Under the pieces are notes generated by a model, which was given only the letters and a program-made list of their open reading frames with translations, ran no database searches and was not told where the DNA came from. From Paenibacillus sp. FSL R10-2734 (GTDB lineage Bacteria > Bacillota > Bacilli > Paenibacillales > Paenibacillaceae), in contig NZ_CP150170.1 of assembly GCF_037963865.1 (NCBI RefSeq), positions 2,542,001 to 2,606,000 on the forward strand: a stretch of 64,000 nt of DNA, in the 5' to 3' direction. Below, in pieces: positions 17,720-27,425 of this stretch. The stretch's first letter is position 1, and every line of letters begins with the position of its first letter. The position numbers and the translations under genes are program-made.

Positions 17720-20083
17720 ATGAAACTAACTTACCAGGAACCTGCGTCAAAATGGACCGAAGCCCTTCCTCTCGGAAATGGTAGACTCGGAGCTATGCTG
17801 TTTGGGGGGATTGAAGATGAACTGCTTCAATTGAACGAGGATACCCTCTGGTCGGGTGAGCCGAAGGACGGAAACAATCCTCAGTCTCTTAAGGTGATGA
17901 CGGAAGTCCGCCGTTTAATTGATGAAGGGAAATATGTTGAAGCGGATGACCTCTGCAAACAAGCCATGGGACCCTATACTCAGTCCTATTTACCGCTGGG
18001 CGACCTTAGCATCCATCATTATCATGGAGGGTTGGCGACTTATTACGAACGTGAACTGGACTTGGAATCAGGGGCGGCTTCGGTATGTTACCGAATTGGC
18101 GGAGTAACCTATAAACGTAGTTGTTTCGTATCCCATCCAGATCAAGTGCTTGTTATGAAGCTGGAGGCAGATCAGCCGGGAAGGCTGAATTTTACAGCCA
18201 GACTGCGAAGCCCGCTCCGCCATCAGACCCATGCGGACACGGGACGCTACATCATGAAAGGCAAAGCCCCGGTGAATGTCGATCCGAACTATTACGATAC
18301 GGATAATCCCGTTGTTTATGGCGAGGGCGGAACAAGGTTCGATGGGCGGATCGGTGTACATATCGAGGAAGGCCGCAGCTACACGGATGCTGATGGTCTA
18401 CATGTGGAATCAGCAAATTCTGCCATCCTGATATTTAGTGCAGCGACCAGCTTTAACGGATATGATCGTAATCCGGCAACGGAAGGACGTGAGCCGTCAA
18501 GCATTGCCGAAGAGTTACTGGCAGCGGCTCTTAGCAAATCCTATAAGGAGTTGTGGAAACGCCATCAATCCGACTACACTGCATTATTCGCCAGAGTATC
18601 GCTTGATTTGGGACCCTCTGAGTATCCTGCAGACCTGCCGACAGATACCCGCGTAGCTGAATATGGCGGCAAGGACAGCAAGCTGGTGGAGCTGCTGTTC
18701 CAATACGGCCGCTATTTGCTCATTTCCAGTTCCCGTCCAGGTACGCAGGCGGCTAATCTCCAAGGCATCTGGAATAAAGAAATACGGCCACCCTGGAGCA
18801 GCAATTATACTTTGAATATTAATGCCGAGATGAATTACTGGCTGGCCGAAACCTGTAATTTGTCCGAATGCCACCAGCCGCTGCTGGATCTCACTGCAAA
18901 TCTGGCACAGACAGGTGCCCGCACGGCAGAAGTGAACTATGGCACGAGAGGCTGGACCGCTCATCATAATAGCGATATATGGTGCCAGTCCGCTCCGGTG
19001 GGTGATTATGGTCATGGTGATCCGGTATGGGCCAGCTGGTCAATGGCCAGTCCGTGGCTGTGCCAGCATCTGTGGGAGCATTTCCAATTTAGTCGCGATC
19101 TGTCTTATCTGCGGGAAGTGGCTTATCCGATTATGAAAGAGGCGGCACTCTTCTGCCTCGATTGGCTGCAGGAGGAGCCGGATGGAAGTTTGATTACGTC
19201 TCCATCCACATCTCCCGAGCATATGTTCTATACCGAGGACGGTGAGTTGTCCGGGGTTAGCAAGGGAACAGCAATGGATCATTCCTTGATCTGGGAGTTA
19301 TTCACCCATTGTATAACTGCTGGGGAAGTGCTCGATATCGATGGGCAACTCCGGGAGGAACTCGCAACCGCAATTGAAAAGCTTTTTCCCTTGAAGATTG
19401 GTAAGTACGGTCAGCTTCAAGAGTGGTTTGAGGATTTTGAAGATCAGGATGTGCAGCATCGGCATGTCTCCCATTTATACGGTGTTTATCCAGGCAACCA
19501 ACTAACGGCGGAAGAGACGCCGGCACTATTCGCAGCTGCTAGACAGTCCCTTGAACGACGTACGGATAGTGGAACAGGTTGGAGTTTGGTATGGAAGATG
19601 AATCTATGGGCCCGTTTTGGTGAGGGGAACCGTGCACATAAGCTGATTGAAAAGGTCTTTAATCTTGTGCATACAGACAAAGGAAGTGTAACTGGCGGCG
19701 GCGTTTATCCTAATCTTTTTGGAGCACATCCGCCATTCCAGATTGACGGAAATTTCGGATTTACTGCAGGTGTTGCGGAAATGCTGCTGCAGTCCCATAA
19801 CGGAGTCCTTCACTTGCTGCCGGCGTTGCCAGAAGCATGGGAGTCAGGAACTGTGAAGGGACTTAGAGCCCGCGGAGGCTTTGAAGTTGAAATTAGCTGG
19901 AAGAATCATCAGCTTGAGTACGCTCATATTCTTTCCAATCATGGCACTGAATGCCAAGTGGTCTCGGCTATCCCATTAACAGTGGAAACAAAAGAGGGTA
20001 ACGTGGATATGGTAAGCAATGCTCAGGGGAGAATTAATATCCAAACCAACTGCGGAGTAACTTATATGTTTTGCCCATCATAG
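17720..20083 (+). CDS. GH95 alpha-L-fucosidase or alpha-L-galactosidase
   Basis: A 787-residue enzyme with no signal peptide. The N-terminal beta domain begins with the family hallmark EALPLGNGRLGAMLFGG and LNEDTLWSGEP. Active-site motifs are NIN (Asn366, Asn368), TSPEH (Glu500) and QIDGNFGFTAG (Asp676), corresponding to the catalytic Asn, Glu and Asp described for Bifidobacterium AfcA. GH95 contains 1,2-alpha-L-fucosidases and alpha-L-galactosidases. The ATG at 17720 has AAAGGAG eight bases upstream and is preferred over non-ATG codons further 5'. It starts 4 bp after the GH127-type gene, so both act intracellularly on imported oligosaccharides. Confidence 0.9.
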   Translation: MKLTYQEPASKWTEALPLGNGRLGAMLFGGIEDELLQLNEDTLWSGEPKDGNNPQSLKVMTEVRRLIDEGKYVEADDLCKQAMGPYTQSYLPLGDLSIHHYHGGLATYYERELDLESGAASVCYRIGGVTYKRSCFVSHPDQVLVMKLEADQPGRLNFTARLRSPLRHQTHADTGRYIMKGKAPVNVDPNYYDTDNPVVYGEGGTRFDGRIGVHIEEGRSYTDADGLHVESANSAILIFSAATSFNGYDRNPATEGREPSSIAEELLAAALSKSYKELWKRHQSDYTALFARVSLDLGPSEYPADLPTDTRVAEYGGKDSKLVELLFQYGRYLLISSSRPGTQAANLQGIWNKEIRPPWSSNYTLNINAEMNYWLAETCNLSECHQPLLDLTANLAQTGARTAEVNYGTRGWTAHHNSDIWCQSAPVGDYGHGDPVWASWSMASPWLCQHLWEHFQFSRDLSYLREVAYPIMKEAALFCLDWLQEEPDGSLITSPSTSPEHMFYTEDGELSGVSKGTAMDHSLIWELFTHCITAGEVLDIDGQLREELATAIEKLFPLKIGKYGQLQEWFEDFEDQDVQHRHVSHLYGVYPGNQLTAEETPALFAAARQSLERRTDSGTGWSLVWKMNLWARFGEGNRAHKLIEKVFNLVHTDKGSVTGGGVYPNLFGAHPPFQIDGNFGFTAGVAEMLLQSHNGVLHLLPALPEAWESGTVKGLRARGGFEVEISWKNHQLEYAHILSNHGTECQVVSAIPLTVETKEGNVDMVSNAQGRINIQTNCGVTYMFCPS

Positions 20084-20099
20084 AAACATGCAGTCTATA

Positions 20100-20156
20100 T
20101 AAAAACTCCTTCTCAGTCCTGTCTAAACGACAAGTGCTGAAAAGGAGCTTTTTCAA
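20100..20156 (+). terminator. Terminator of the GH127-GH95 operon
   Basis: AAAAACTCCTT and AAGGAGCTTTTT form the base of a long stem, with an inner CTCAG/CTGA pairing, ending in a TTTTT run. Confidence 0.75.
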
Positions 20157-20169
20157 TTTAGTTAGATCC

Positions 20170-20221
20170 TTGACAGTTAGAGTTCTAACTATTATGATGA
20201 TGGTGTTACTTAGAGTTCTAA
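20170..20221 (+). promoter_or_regulatory. Promoter with twin MarR operators
   Basis: TTGACA (20170-20175) and TATGAT (20193-20198) are spaced by 17 bp, a near-consensus sigma-A promoter. The palindrome TTAGAGTTCTAA fills the spacer (20177-20188) and recurs at 20210-20221, 33 bp further on, about three helical turns. Repressor bound at the first copy would cover the promoter, at the second the early transcript. The next gene encodes a MarR repressor, so autoregulation of the repressor-pump operon is the straightforward reading. Confidence 0.8.
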
Positions 20222-20246
20222 CTAATTTGAGTAAGGGGAGATCATA

Positions 20247-20678
20247 ATGAAGAGGCAAGTTATAGACACACCATTTTCTAATTTAATCCGTGAGATCGGG
20301 ATGAAACTAAAAAGTACAGCTGATGCCAGGCTAAATGAGCTAGGTTTAAATTCTCAACAAGGTCGGATGATCGGTTATATTTATGGAAATCAAGAAACAG
20401 GTGTTATTCAGAAGGACTTAGCCGAAGTATTTAACAGAAGAGGGGCTAGTATCACCAGTATGCTTCAGGGGTTAGAGAAGAAAGGTTATATCAAGCGTGT
20501 TACGCCTGAGAATGATGAAAGACAAAAAAGGATTTTCGTTTTGGAAAAGGGAGCTCTTTTGGTGGAAGAGTTTAATCAGGTTTTCTTAGATGTAGAAGAT
20601 AACCTCACCAAAGCACTCACTCCCGAAGAAGCGGAAACTCTGAAATCATTATTACAAAAAGTGAGCTCAAGCTTATAA
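20247..20678 (+). CDS. MarR-family transcriptional repressor
   Basis: A 143-residue winged-helix protein. The recognition region is GVIQKDLAEVFNRRGASITSMLQGLEKKG, followed by the wing with ENDERQKRIFVLEKG, the DxRxK-type motif of MarR proteins. It is preceded by a promoter carrying two TTAGAGTTCTAA palindromes and followed 18 bp later by a MATE pump, the classic arrangement of a ligand-released repressor controlling efflux of the same ligand. The ligand is unknown. Confidence 0.92.
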   Translation: MKRQVIDTPFSNLIREIGMKLKSTADARLNELGLNSQQGRMIGYIYGNQETGVIQKDLAEVFNRRGASITSMLQGLEKKGYIKRVTPENDERQKRIFVLEKGALLVEEFNQVFLDVEDNLTKALTPEEAETLKSLLQKVSSSL

Positions 20679-20696
20679 AAGTTCGGAGGATTGAAC

Positions 20697-22079
20697 ATGG
20701 AAACAGAAGTTTCAAATCAATATTATTTAGAAAAAGCACCGATTAAGAAAGCTATTGCCCATTTATCGATTCCGATGATGATCGGGATGTCTGTTGGTAC
20801 CATCTATAATGTAATCAATGCTTATTTCATTGGTTTACTTCACAATACAAGTATGCTGACTGCCATTACGCTCGGTCTACCCATTTTCACAGTCTTAATG
20901 GCCTTTGGGAATATGCTTGGAGTAGGTGGAGGAACATTTATTACACGGTTAGCGGGGCAAAAAGATACGGAGAAGGGAAAGAAGGTCGCCGGCTACACTT
21001 TTTATGGAAGTATTATGGTCGGGATTCTTATTGCTCTATTAGCGATGTTAGCGATTGATCCCATTACGCGATTGCTGGGTGCTGATGCAGCCACCTTTGA
21101 TTATACCAAAACGTATGCGCTGACTCTTTTTGCTGGTGGCTTTGCGATAGTACTTAATTTAGCCTTGGAACAGCTAGTGCGTTCGGAAGGTGCCTCCAAA
21201 GAATCGATGTATGGCATCTTCATCAGTACGGCTTTAAGTTTAATTTTTGATCCGCTCTTTATTCTAGTGCTGCACTGGCATGTGGCAGGTGCTGCGTTGG
21301 TGATGGTTTTAGCGAATGTGGGCTCCGCAATTTATTATGTCTATTTTTTAGAAACGAAAAGTGAGCATTTAAGAGGATTCTTGAAGCATTTCAAGATATC
21401 CATTCGAGATCAATTAGAAGTGTACAAAATAGGTGTATCTGAGTTATTGCAATTTAGCTTTATGATTGTGAGCACGCTTTTGTTAAATAACTACGCTATT
21501 CACTATGGAGAGAATGTGGTAGCTGGATTCGGTGTGGCGTTAAGAATTGTGCAAGTTCCGGAGTTTTTATCAATGGGCTTATTTTTAGGCTTGATTCCAC
21601 TATTTGCGTTTACCTTTGCTAGTCAAAATATGGCGAGACTTAAATCAACAATTAAACATGCTTTTGTATATATCGGAGGTATTGCGATTGTATTTGTGGG
21701 TCTAGTATTTCTGTTTAGAGGAACGATCCTGCACATCTTCTCTAATGACCCTTCGGTGTTAAGTATGGGAACTTATATACTGGTAGCCATGCTGATCTCT
21801 GCTTTATTTAATGGCTTTACGGGTTTATTCATGAGTATTTTTCAAGCTACCGGACAGGGAGTACCAACCAACATTATGGCCATTACACAAGGCGTTTTGT
21901 TTATCCCAATGATTATCATCCTGCATTCAATTTTCGGATTGCACGGCGTGATCTGGTCAATGACCATAACAGAAGTTATAACGAGCTTGATGGGCGTCGT
22001 TTTGTTTATTATTTTTAGTAAAAAGCTGAAAAGTACAGGTGAAGCCCTAAAAGGGAATGTAGAGGTAGCGTCAGTGTAA
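20697..22079 (+). CDS. MATE-family multidrug efflux transporter
   Basis: A 460-residue membrane protein with twelve predicted helices and the MATE features IPMMIGMSVGTIYNVINAYFIG near the start, a GVGGGTFITR loop and QATGQGVPTN in the second half. MATE proteins export cationic drugs or metabolites by sodium or proton antiport. The ATG at 20697 has GGAGG seven bases upstream and is preferred to the TTG at 20691, which lies too close. It is co-transcribed with the MarR repressor; a terminator follows. Confidence 0.92.
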   Translation: METEVSNQYYLEKAPIKKAIAHLSIPMMIGMSVGTIYNVINAYFIGLLHNTSMLTAITLGLPIFTVLMAFGNMLGVGGGTFITRLAGQKDTEKGKKVAGYTFYGSIMVGILIALLAMLAIDPITRLLGADAATFDYTKTYALTLFAGGFAIVLNLALEQLVRSEGASKESMYGIFISTALSLIFDPLFILVLHWHVAGAALVMVLANVGSAIYYVYFLETKSEHLRGFLKHFKISIRDQLEVYKIGVSELLQFSFMIVSTLLLNNYAIHYGENVVAGFGVALRIVQVPEFLSMGLFLGLIPLFAFTFASQNMARLKSTIKHAFVYIGGIAIVFVGLVFLFRGTILHIFSNDPSVLSMGTYILVAMLISALFNGFTGLFMSIFQATGQGVPTNIMAITQGVLFIPMIIILHSIFGLHGVIWSMTITEVITSLMGVVLFIIFSKKLKSTGEALKGNVEVASV

Positions 22080-22121
22080 AATGATCTCTGCTTAACGTAA
22101 AACATAGAAATGTAGTGGATG

Positions 22122-22146
22122 GCGGGAGCTTGGCTCGCGCTTTTTT
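22122..22146 (+). terminator. Terminator of the marR-MATE operon
   Basis: GCGgGAGC and GCTCgCGC form an eight-position stem with a TTG loop, followed directly by six T. Confidence 0.85.
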
Positions 22147-22268
22147 GCGTTACCTTGAAGGTTGCGTAACTGAAGGATCGGTAAAATTAGTTCCAAAATG
22201 AACAATTATAGTTCTTATGATCACCGCCTACTTTTTCTACAATTATGGATAAGTAAAGGAGGAGAACT

Positions 22269-23168
22269 ATGATACGAAAATTTCAACTTAAAATGGATAC
22301 GCGCGAAGCGATCGCTGGGTATTTATTCGTCGCTCCACTTATGCTGGGGCTGATCATCTTGACGTTGATCCCGGTGTTGGGTTCACTGCTGTTAAGCTTT
22401 ACGGACTGGAACTTTGTGGCTGGTTTAGGAGGGATTCGGTTCGCTGGTGTGGATAATTTCATAAGACTGTTTCATGACGATGCTTTTATGAAAAGCTTGC
22501 TGAATAATCTGCTCTTTATTATCACGGTGCCGGTTACGATCATCATTGCTTTGCTGTTAGCTATCTTGATTGATAAACAGGTTTTCTTGAAGGACTTGTT
22601 TAAAGTGATTTATTTCCTTCCTTACATCTCCAGTATAGTTGCCATCGCCATGGTCTGGCAGGTTATGTTCCATCCCTCGCTCGGACCTGTCAATCAATTC
22701 TTGATGTCACTGGGTTGGGCTAATCCACCCAAATGGCTGGCTGATATTCATTATGCTTTGCCGTCACTTATGTTAATCCAGATATGGATTCTGCTCGGGT
22801 ACAACATTATTATTTTTATCGCTGGGTTACAGAGTATTCCTAAGGATCTTTATGAAGCGGCCGATATTGATGGGGCCAACGTCTGGCGGAAATTCCGCAA
22901 TATCACGGTGCCCTGCATTTCGCCAACTACCTTTTTCCTGCTAGTTACAGGTGTCATCGGCTCATTTAAGATCTTTGATCTGATCCAAGTGCTGACACAG
23001 GGGGGACCAGCCAACTCCACGACCGTTATCGTTTATGAGCTCTATGACACTGCCTTCAATCAATTGAAGACCGGTTATGCCTCTAGCATGGCACTTGTCC
23101 TGTTCCTCATCTGCCTGATCATTACAGCCCTGCAGATGTTAGCGCAAAAAAAATGGGTCAATTATTAA
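22269..23168 (+). CDS. CUT1 ABC sugar transporter permease (MalF/UgpA type)
   Basis: A 299-residue membrane protein with six helices. It starts with a short charged tail and YLFVAPLMLGLIILTLIPVLGSLLLSF, typical of MalF/UgpA-like permeases, and has the EAA loop YEAADIDGAN. LTQGGPANSTTVIVYELY near the C-terminus is another family motif. First gene of an importer operon with a second permease and binding protein, followed by a two-component system and a uronide-processing pair. No ATPase gene is nearby. Confidence 0.92.
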   Translation: MIRKFQLKMDTREAIAGYLFVAPLMLGLIILTLIPVLGSLLLSFTDWNFVAGLGGIRFAGVDNFIRLFHDDAFMKSLLNNLLFIITVPVTIIIALLLAILIDKQVFLKDLFKVIYFLPYISSIVAIAMVWQVMFHPSLGPVNQFLMSLGWANPPKWLADIHYALPSLMLIQIWILLGYNIIIFIAGLQSIPKDLYEAADIDGANVWRKFRNITVPCISPTTFFLLVTGVIGSFKIFDLIQVLTQGGPANSTTVIVYELYDTAFNQLKTGYASSMALVLFLICLIITALQMLAQKKWVNY

Positions 23169-23189
23169 AGGCAGAAAGGAGAAATTACA

Positions 23190-24014
23190 GTGAGAAAAGA
23201 GCTTTTATCCAGGACCTTCTGGACTATCGCAATGGGACTGCTAGGTATCGTATTTCTTTTACCGTTTCTATGGATGTTATCCACTTCCTTTAAACTGGAG
23301 AAAGATGTGTTTAATTTTCCGATTCAATGGCTGCCGCAGCAGTGGAACCTCATTGAGAATTACAAACAGGTTTGGTCAGGCGACTTCGCTCGTTATTACG
23401 GAAATTCCATTTATATTACACTGACTACGACTATAATTAATGTGCTGATATGTGCACTGGCTGCTTATGGGTTCTCCAAGCTGCGTTTTCCGGGAAGAGA
23501 TGCGATGTTTGTAGTTGTATTGGCACTTTACATGGTTCCTCCGCAGGCTTCGCTGGTTCCACAGTTTCTACTGTTTAATTGGCTGAATCTGATCGATACG
23601 CATATAGGCTTGATCTTAATTAACAGCTTTAGTATTATCGGTGCGTTTATGCTCAAACAGTTTTTTATGGGGGTAAACAATGAGTATCTTGAATCCGCGC
23701 GGATGGATGGAGCAGGTCATTTTCGTTCTTTTCTACAAATTGCATTTCCGCTGATTCGTCCTGCTGTAGCTACTTATGCTATTCTTCGATTTATCTGGAC
23801 TTGGAACGACTATCAGTATCCGCTCATTTTTTTGAAGTCTAAAGAGCTGTTTACCATTCAGTTAGGAATCCGGTTGTTTGGGGACCAATACGGGGATGTA
23901 TATTCGCTCATGATGGCTGGTGCAGTCTCCGCAATTCTGCCATTGTTGATTATTTTTGCTCTTGGTCAGAAGCAGGTTATTGAGGGAATTGCTCTCGGAG
24001 GCGTGAAAGGATAA
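23190..24014 (+). CDS. CUT1 ABC sugar transporter permease (MalG/UgpE type)
   Basis: A 274-residue permease with six helices, starting at GTG with AAAGGAG upstream. FLLPFLWMLSTSFK near the N-terminus, the EAA loop LESARMDGAG and the terminal GIALGGVKG identify the MalG/UgpE group. It pairs with the upstream permease to form the channel. The 139-bp gap to the binding protein holds no obvious terminator. Confidence 0.92.
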   Translation: MRKELLSRTFWTIAMGLLGIVFLLPFLWMLSTSFKLEKDVFNFPIQWLPQQWNLIENYKQVWSGDFARYYGNSIYITLTTTIINVLICALAAYGFSKLRFPGRDAMFVVVLALYMVPPQASLVPQFLLFNWLNLIDTHIGLILINSFSIIGAFMLKQFFMGVNNEYLESARMDGAGHFRSFLQIAFPLIRPAVATYAILRFIWTWNDYQYPLIFLKSKELFTIQLGIRLFGDQYGDVYSLMMAGAVSAILPLLIIFALGQKQVIEGIALGGVKG

Positions 24015-24153
24015 TAAAAGTCAAAATAGTTTCTCTTCGGTAGAATATGAGAACTTTCCTCGTCTATCCTGCATGTTAGGATGTTCTTGTAAGCAGTTAC
24101 ATAGCACTAGCTGTAAAGCGAGGTATACCCAACACATTTTTAGGAGGGTCTAT

Positions 24154-25521
24154 ATGAAAAAGAAATTATTATCCGTGTTTATCATCTCATCGATGGCGTT
24201 GTCATTGGCCGCTTGCGGCGGAAATGCGAAAACAAATAATGCAGGAGCGACTAATTCCCCTGATACTAGTGGAAATAAAGAGCCTGCAGCAGCGGAGAAG
24301 GTTACGCTGAAGCTGAGTACCTGGCAGACGGAAGCCAAAGCGAAGTGGAGTACAATTATCGCCGAGTTTGAGAAGACGCATCCTGATATTCATGTGGAAG
24401 TAGATTTACTGAATGAAAAAGGTGATTCTGTCGCCTCCATGCAGAAGCTCGATTTGATGGCGGCAGCAAGTGACCCACTGGATATTGTCGAACTGCCTTA
24501 TACGAATTATTCACAGCGTGCAGATATCGGTGTGTTAGCACCGATGGACGAATATATTGAGAAAGAAGGGTATAAGCTCACAGATGAATACCTGGTGGAC
24601 ACTACAGTCAATGGTAAAATCTATGCGCTACCGTCTTCCATGCAACGCTGGTTCGTGCTCCTTAACAAAGAAATGTTAGATGAGGCGGGTCTGCCTGTTC
24701 CGACCGACTGGACCTGGGCGGATTTCGAAGAGTATGCGAAAAAATTGACCAAGGGTGAAGGTGCAACGAAGCGTTTCGGTGCATATCTGCATAATTGGCC
24801 GGATTATTTCCAGCTCCAGCTAATGAGTAAACCTGCGGATAATACATTTCTAAAAGCTGACGGAACCTCCAATGCGCTGGACCCGCAGTTTAAGGCTAAT
24901 CTGCAGATGATGAAGAAAATGATGTACGAAGATAAGAGTGCCACTCCTTATGAGGATATTATTTCGCAGAAACTTGCCTACCGGAATCAGTATTTCAATG
25001 GTTTAGCAGCGATGCTTCCAATGGGAGACTGGATGGTTGCGGAATCGGGCGGTACGGAGGCCATTCCGGCAATTTTCGTTACAGCATTTGCCCCAATCCC
25101 TCGATTGGATAGTGAGAGTAAACATTATTCACCTGTTCAGCCAACCTATATGGGGATAGCTGCTAAATCTAAGAATAAGGAAGCGGCTTACACCTTTGTA
25201 CGCTGGTATACCTCAGAAGGACTGGAAATCGGCGGACGTGTATTCTCCGGCTGGGCGAAATCGGATACGAACAAATTGGTGGATACGATTGTGAATGGTT
25301 CTAAGGATCCATCTATGATTGATGTAGATTCCCTGAAATATACGATGGAGAACTCGACACCAGGTGCGACGCAAGTTCCGGCTAAATATGCGGATGAAGC
25401 TAAGAACAACGTTATTCCTGAAGCGGAGATGTATCTCCTTGGCCAGCAGGATCTAGATGTCACAGTTGCCAATATTGATAAGAAAATTTCGGAAGTCGTT
25501 CAGAACAATAGCGGAAAGTAG
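24154..25521 (+). CDS. Extracellular sugar-binding lipoprotein, family 1
   Basis: A 455-residue lipoprotein. The signal peptide ends in a lipobox with Cys21 (SLAAC), followed by an Asn/Thr-rich linker and a two-lobed binding fold beginning VTLKLSTWQTEAKAKWSTII. GAYLHNWPDYFQ and AAYTFVRWYTSEG are typical of CUT1 binding proteins. AGGAGGG before the ATG at 24154 fixes the start; the frame is open 81 bases further upstream without a ribosome site. Given the GH88 and DUF2264 genes downstream, the ligand is probably an unsaturated uronic-acid oligosaccharide. Confidence 0.92.
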   Translation: MKKKLLSVFIISSMALSLAACGGNAKTNNAGATNSPDTSGNKEPAAAEKVTLKLSTWQTEAKAKWSTIIAEFEKTHPDIHVEVDLLNEKGDSVASMQKLDLMAAASDPLDIVELPYTNYSQRADIGVLAPMDEYIEKEGYKLTDEYLVDTTVNGKIYALPSSMQRWFVLLNKEMLDEAGLPVPTDWTWADFEEYAKKLTKGEGATKRFGAYLHNWPDYFQLQLMSKPADNTFLKADGTSNALDPQFKANLQMMKKMMYEDKSATPYEDIISQKLAYRNQYFNGLAAMLPMGDWMVAESGGTEAIPAIFVTAFAPIPRLDSESKHYSPVQPTYMGIAAKSKNKEAAYTFVRWYTSEGLEIGGRVFSGWAKSDTNKLVDTIVNGSKDPSMIDVDSLKYTMENSTPGATQVPAKYADEAKNNVIPEAEMYLLGQQDLDVTVANIDKKISEVVQNNSGK

Positions 25522-25559
25522 ACGGAGGCTGATTGTACCCTTCCTTAAGGGGGCTTATA

Positions 25560-27425
25560 ATGTGGGGGCAGGATAGCATTTCTGCCTCCTGCTCCAAATT
25601 CAAACAGATATGGGGCCTGTCATCCGTGTTTAAAAAGCATCAATCACTTCGAATGAAACTTGTCTGGTCTTCAATGATCTGCGTACTGATCCCGCTAGTC
25701 TGCATTTACATGGTTACAGATTATTTAACCCGGGATCTGATTCTGGAGAAGGCCGTTGGCAGCGCAAGAGAATCTCTCAATGCGTCCAGTGCCAATATGA
25801 ATGCCATTTTTGAACAGACGCTGGAGCAGTCCAATTTTGTGCTTCAGAACAGCGAAATTAGGCAGATGATGTCTGCTGATCCCAAGACGCTCCATTCAGC
25901 GAAGGAGATCATCCAGTATAACCGTATGTCGCGGATGCTGGATGATATGTTCGTTCTATCAGAGTATTTGAAAGTGACGCTAATCGGAAAAAATGGATTT
26001 ATTTATACCAGTTATCCTTATAGCGACTTTGATCCGAGAACCTTTTACAACGAGCATTGGATGTCGCTACTGAAACAAACTCAGCCGATTTCGACTTTCT
26101 GGAGAGCGGAGCACGACACTTACTACAACTATTCTGATAAGGGTTCAGCCAATTGGGTAACCATTGCGAGACCTATCCAATCGACCTCCAGCAGCACGAT
26201 CGGATATTTGATTATAAACATCAATGAGCGTAAACTCCACCCTTATCTGAATAATGATAATGGTAAAGAGATGATGCTTTTGGATGATAAGGGAACTGTA
26301 GTCTCGCATGCCGATCCGGCCCGAATTGGTGAAACAATGACGTGGTGGAAAAAGGATGGCAAGCTAGATACTGTTGATATCAGTGGGGAGAAATTCTTGT
26401 ATGTAGATCAGGAATTGAGCAGCAACAATTGGCAGATGGTAAGCATTATCCCAATGAAGGCGGCATTGTCAAAGAATAAACAGATTTTATTTATCAGCTT
26501 AGCCGTACAGATTCTTTTCTTTACGTTGTTTTCCGTTCTCTTAACCGTTCTAATCTCAAAGATTACTCAGCCTATCGTAAAATTGAGTGCTTTTGTAAAG
26601 CGAATAGGTCGTGGTCAATTGGATGAACGTTCGTTCATTCGAGGAGATAATGAGGCGGCACAGCTTGCCCGTACCATTGACCAGATGCTGGATCGTATCG
26701 AGTCTATGATTGAACAAATCACTTATGAGCAAACGGGAAAAAGAAAGGCCGAACTGGAAATGCTGCAGGCGCAGATCAATCCGCACTTTATGTTTAATCT
26801 GTTGAATTCGATTCGCTTAAATATTCTGATGCAAGGAGACAAGGAGAACGCAGAGTTGATTGGTTCGCTGTCGTCTTTGCTCCGCATGACCTTTAACAGA
26901 GACAATGAGTTTATCCCGCTTCGTGAGGAGACTGATACGATTTCCCATTATGTGACTTTGATGAATTTCCGCCATGCCAATCAGGTCAGGCTGGAAATGA
27001 ATTTAGCAGACGGAACTGCTGAAGCACTGGTGCCCCGGTTTATGATTCAGCCTATGATCGAGAATGCCATAATCCATGGCTTTGAGCAGTTTGGTGGCGA
27101 GATCTTTATTGAAGCTCGTATTGTTGCAAGTACGGGAACCTTGGTTATCACGATTAAGGATAATGGGGTGGGAATGTCATCGGATACTTTAACAAGACTT
27201 CGTGAAACCGCATACAGCAGCGAGCAAATTGCAGAGGAAGACAGAAAAGGGTTCTCAGGCATAGGTCTGCGTAATGTGGCCCAACGCCTCAGCATGATTT
27301 ATGGTGCTTATTTTAAGCTGAATATATCTAGCGAACCTGATGTGGGTACGGAGATTTGTTTGGAGTTTCCACTGGATTATGGAAAGGTAGGTGTGGAGAA
27401 TGCTGACGGCAATATTGGTGGATGA
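25560..27425 (+). CDS. Sensor histidine kinase, YesM type
   Basis: A 621-residue membrane kinase: first helix near residues 38-58, extracellular dCache-like sensor of about 240 residues, second helix near 305-330, HAMP, then the kinase core with phospho-acceptor His409 in QINPHFMFNLLNS and an ATPase domain with NAIIHGF, DNGVGM and GIGLRNVAQRL. The ATG at 25560 has AAGGGGG seven bases upstream; a TTG at 25533 with its own GGAGG is a possible alternative start adding nine residues. It follows the binding protein closely and overlaps the response regulator by 26 bp. Confidence 0.92.
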   Translation: MWGQDSISASCSKFKQIWGLSSVFKKHQSLRMKLVWSSMICVLIPLVCIYMVTDYLTRDLILEKAVGSARESLNASSANMNAIFEQTLEQSNFVLQNSEIRQMMSADPKTLHSAKEIIQYNRMSRMLDDMFVLSEYLKVTLIGKNGFIYTSYPYSDFDPRTFYNEHWMSLLKQTQPISTFWRAEHDTYYNYSDKGSANWVTIARPIQSTSSSTIGYLIININERKLHPYLNNDNGKEMMLLDDKGTVVSHADPARIGETMTWWKKDGKLDTVDISGEKFLYVDQELSSNNWQMVSIIPMKAALSKNKQILFISLAVQILFFTLFSVLLTVLISKITQPIVKLSAFVKRIGRGQLDERSFIRGDNEAAQLARTIDQMLDRIESMIEQITYEQTGKRKAELEMLQAQINPHFMFNLLNSIRLNILMQGDKENAELIGSLSSLLRMTFNRDNEFIPLREETDTISHYVTLMNFRHANQVRLEMNLADGTAEALVPRFMIQPMIENAIIHGFEQFGGEIFIEARIVASTGTLVITIKDNGVGMSSDTLTRLRETAYSSEQIAEEDRKGFSGIGLRNVAQRLSMIYGAYFKLNISSEPDVGTEICLEFPLDYGKVGVENADGNIGG

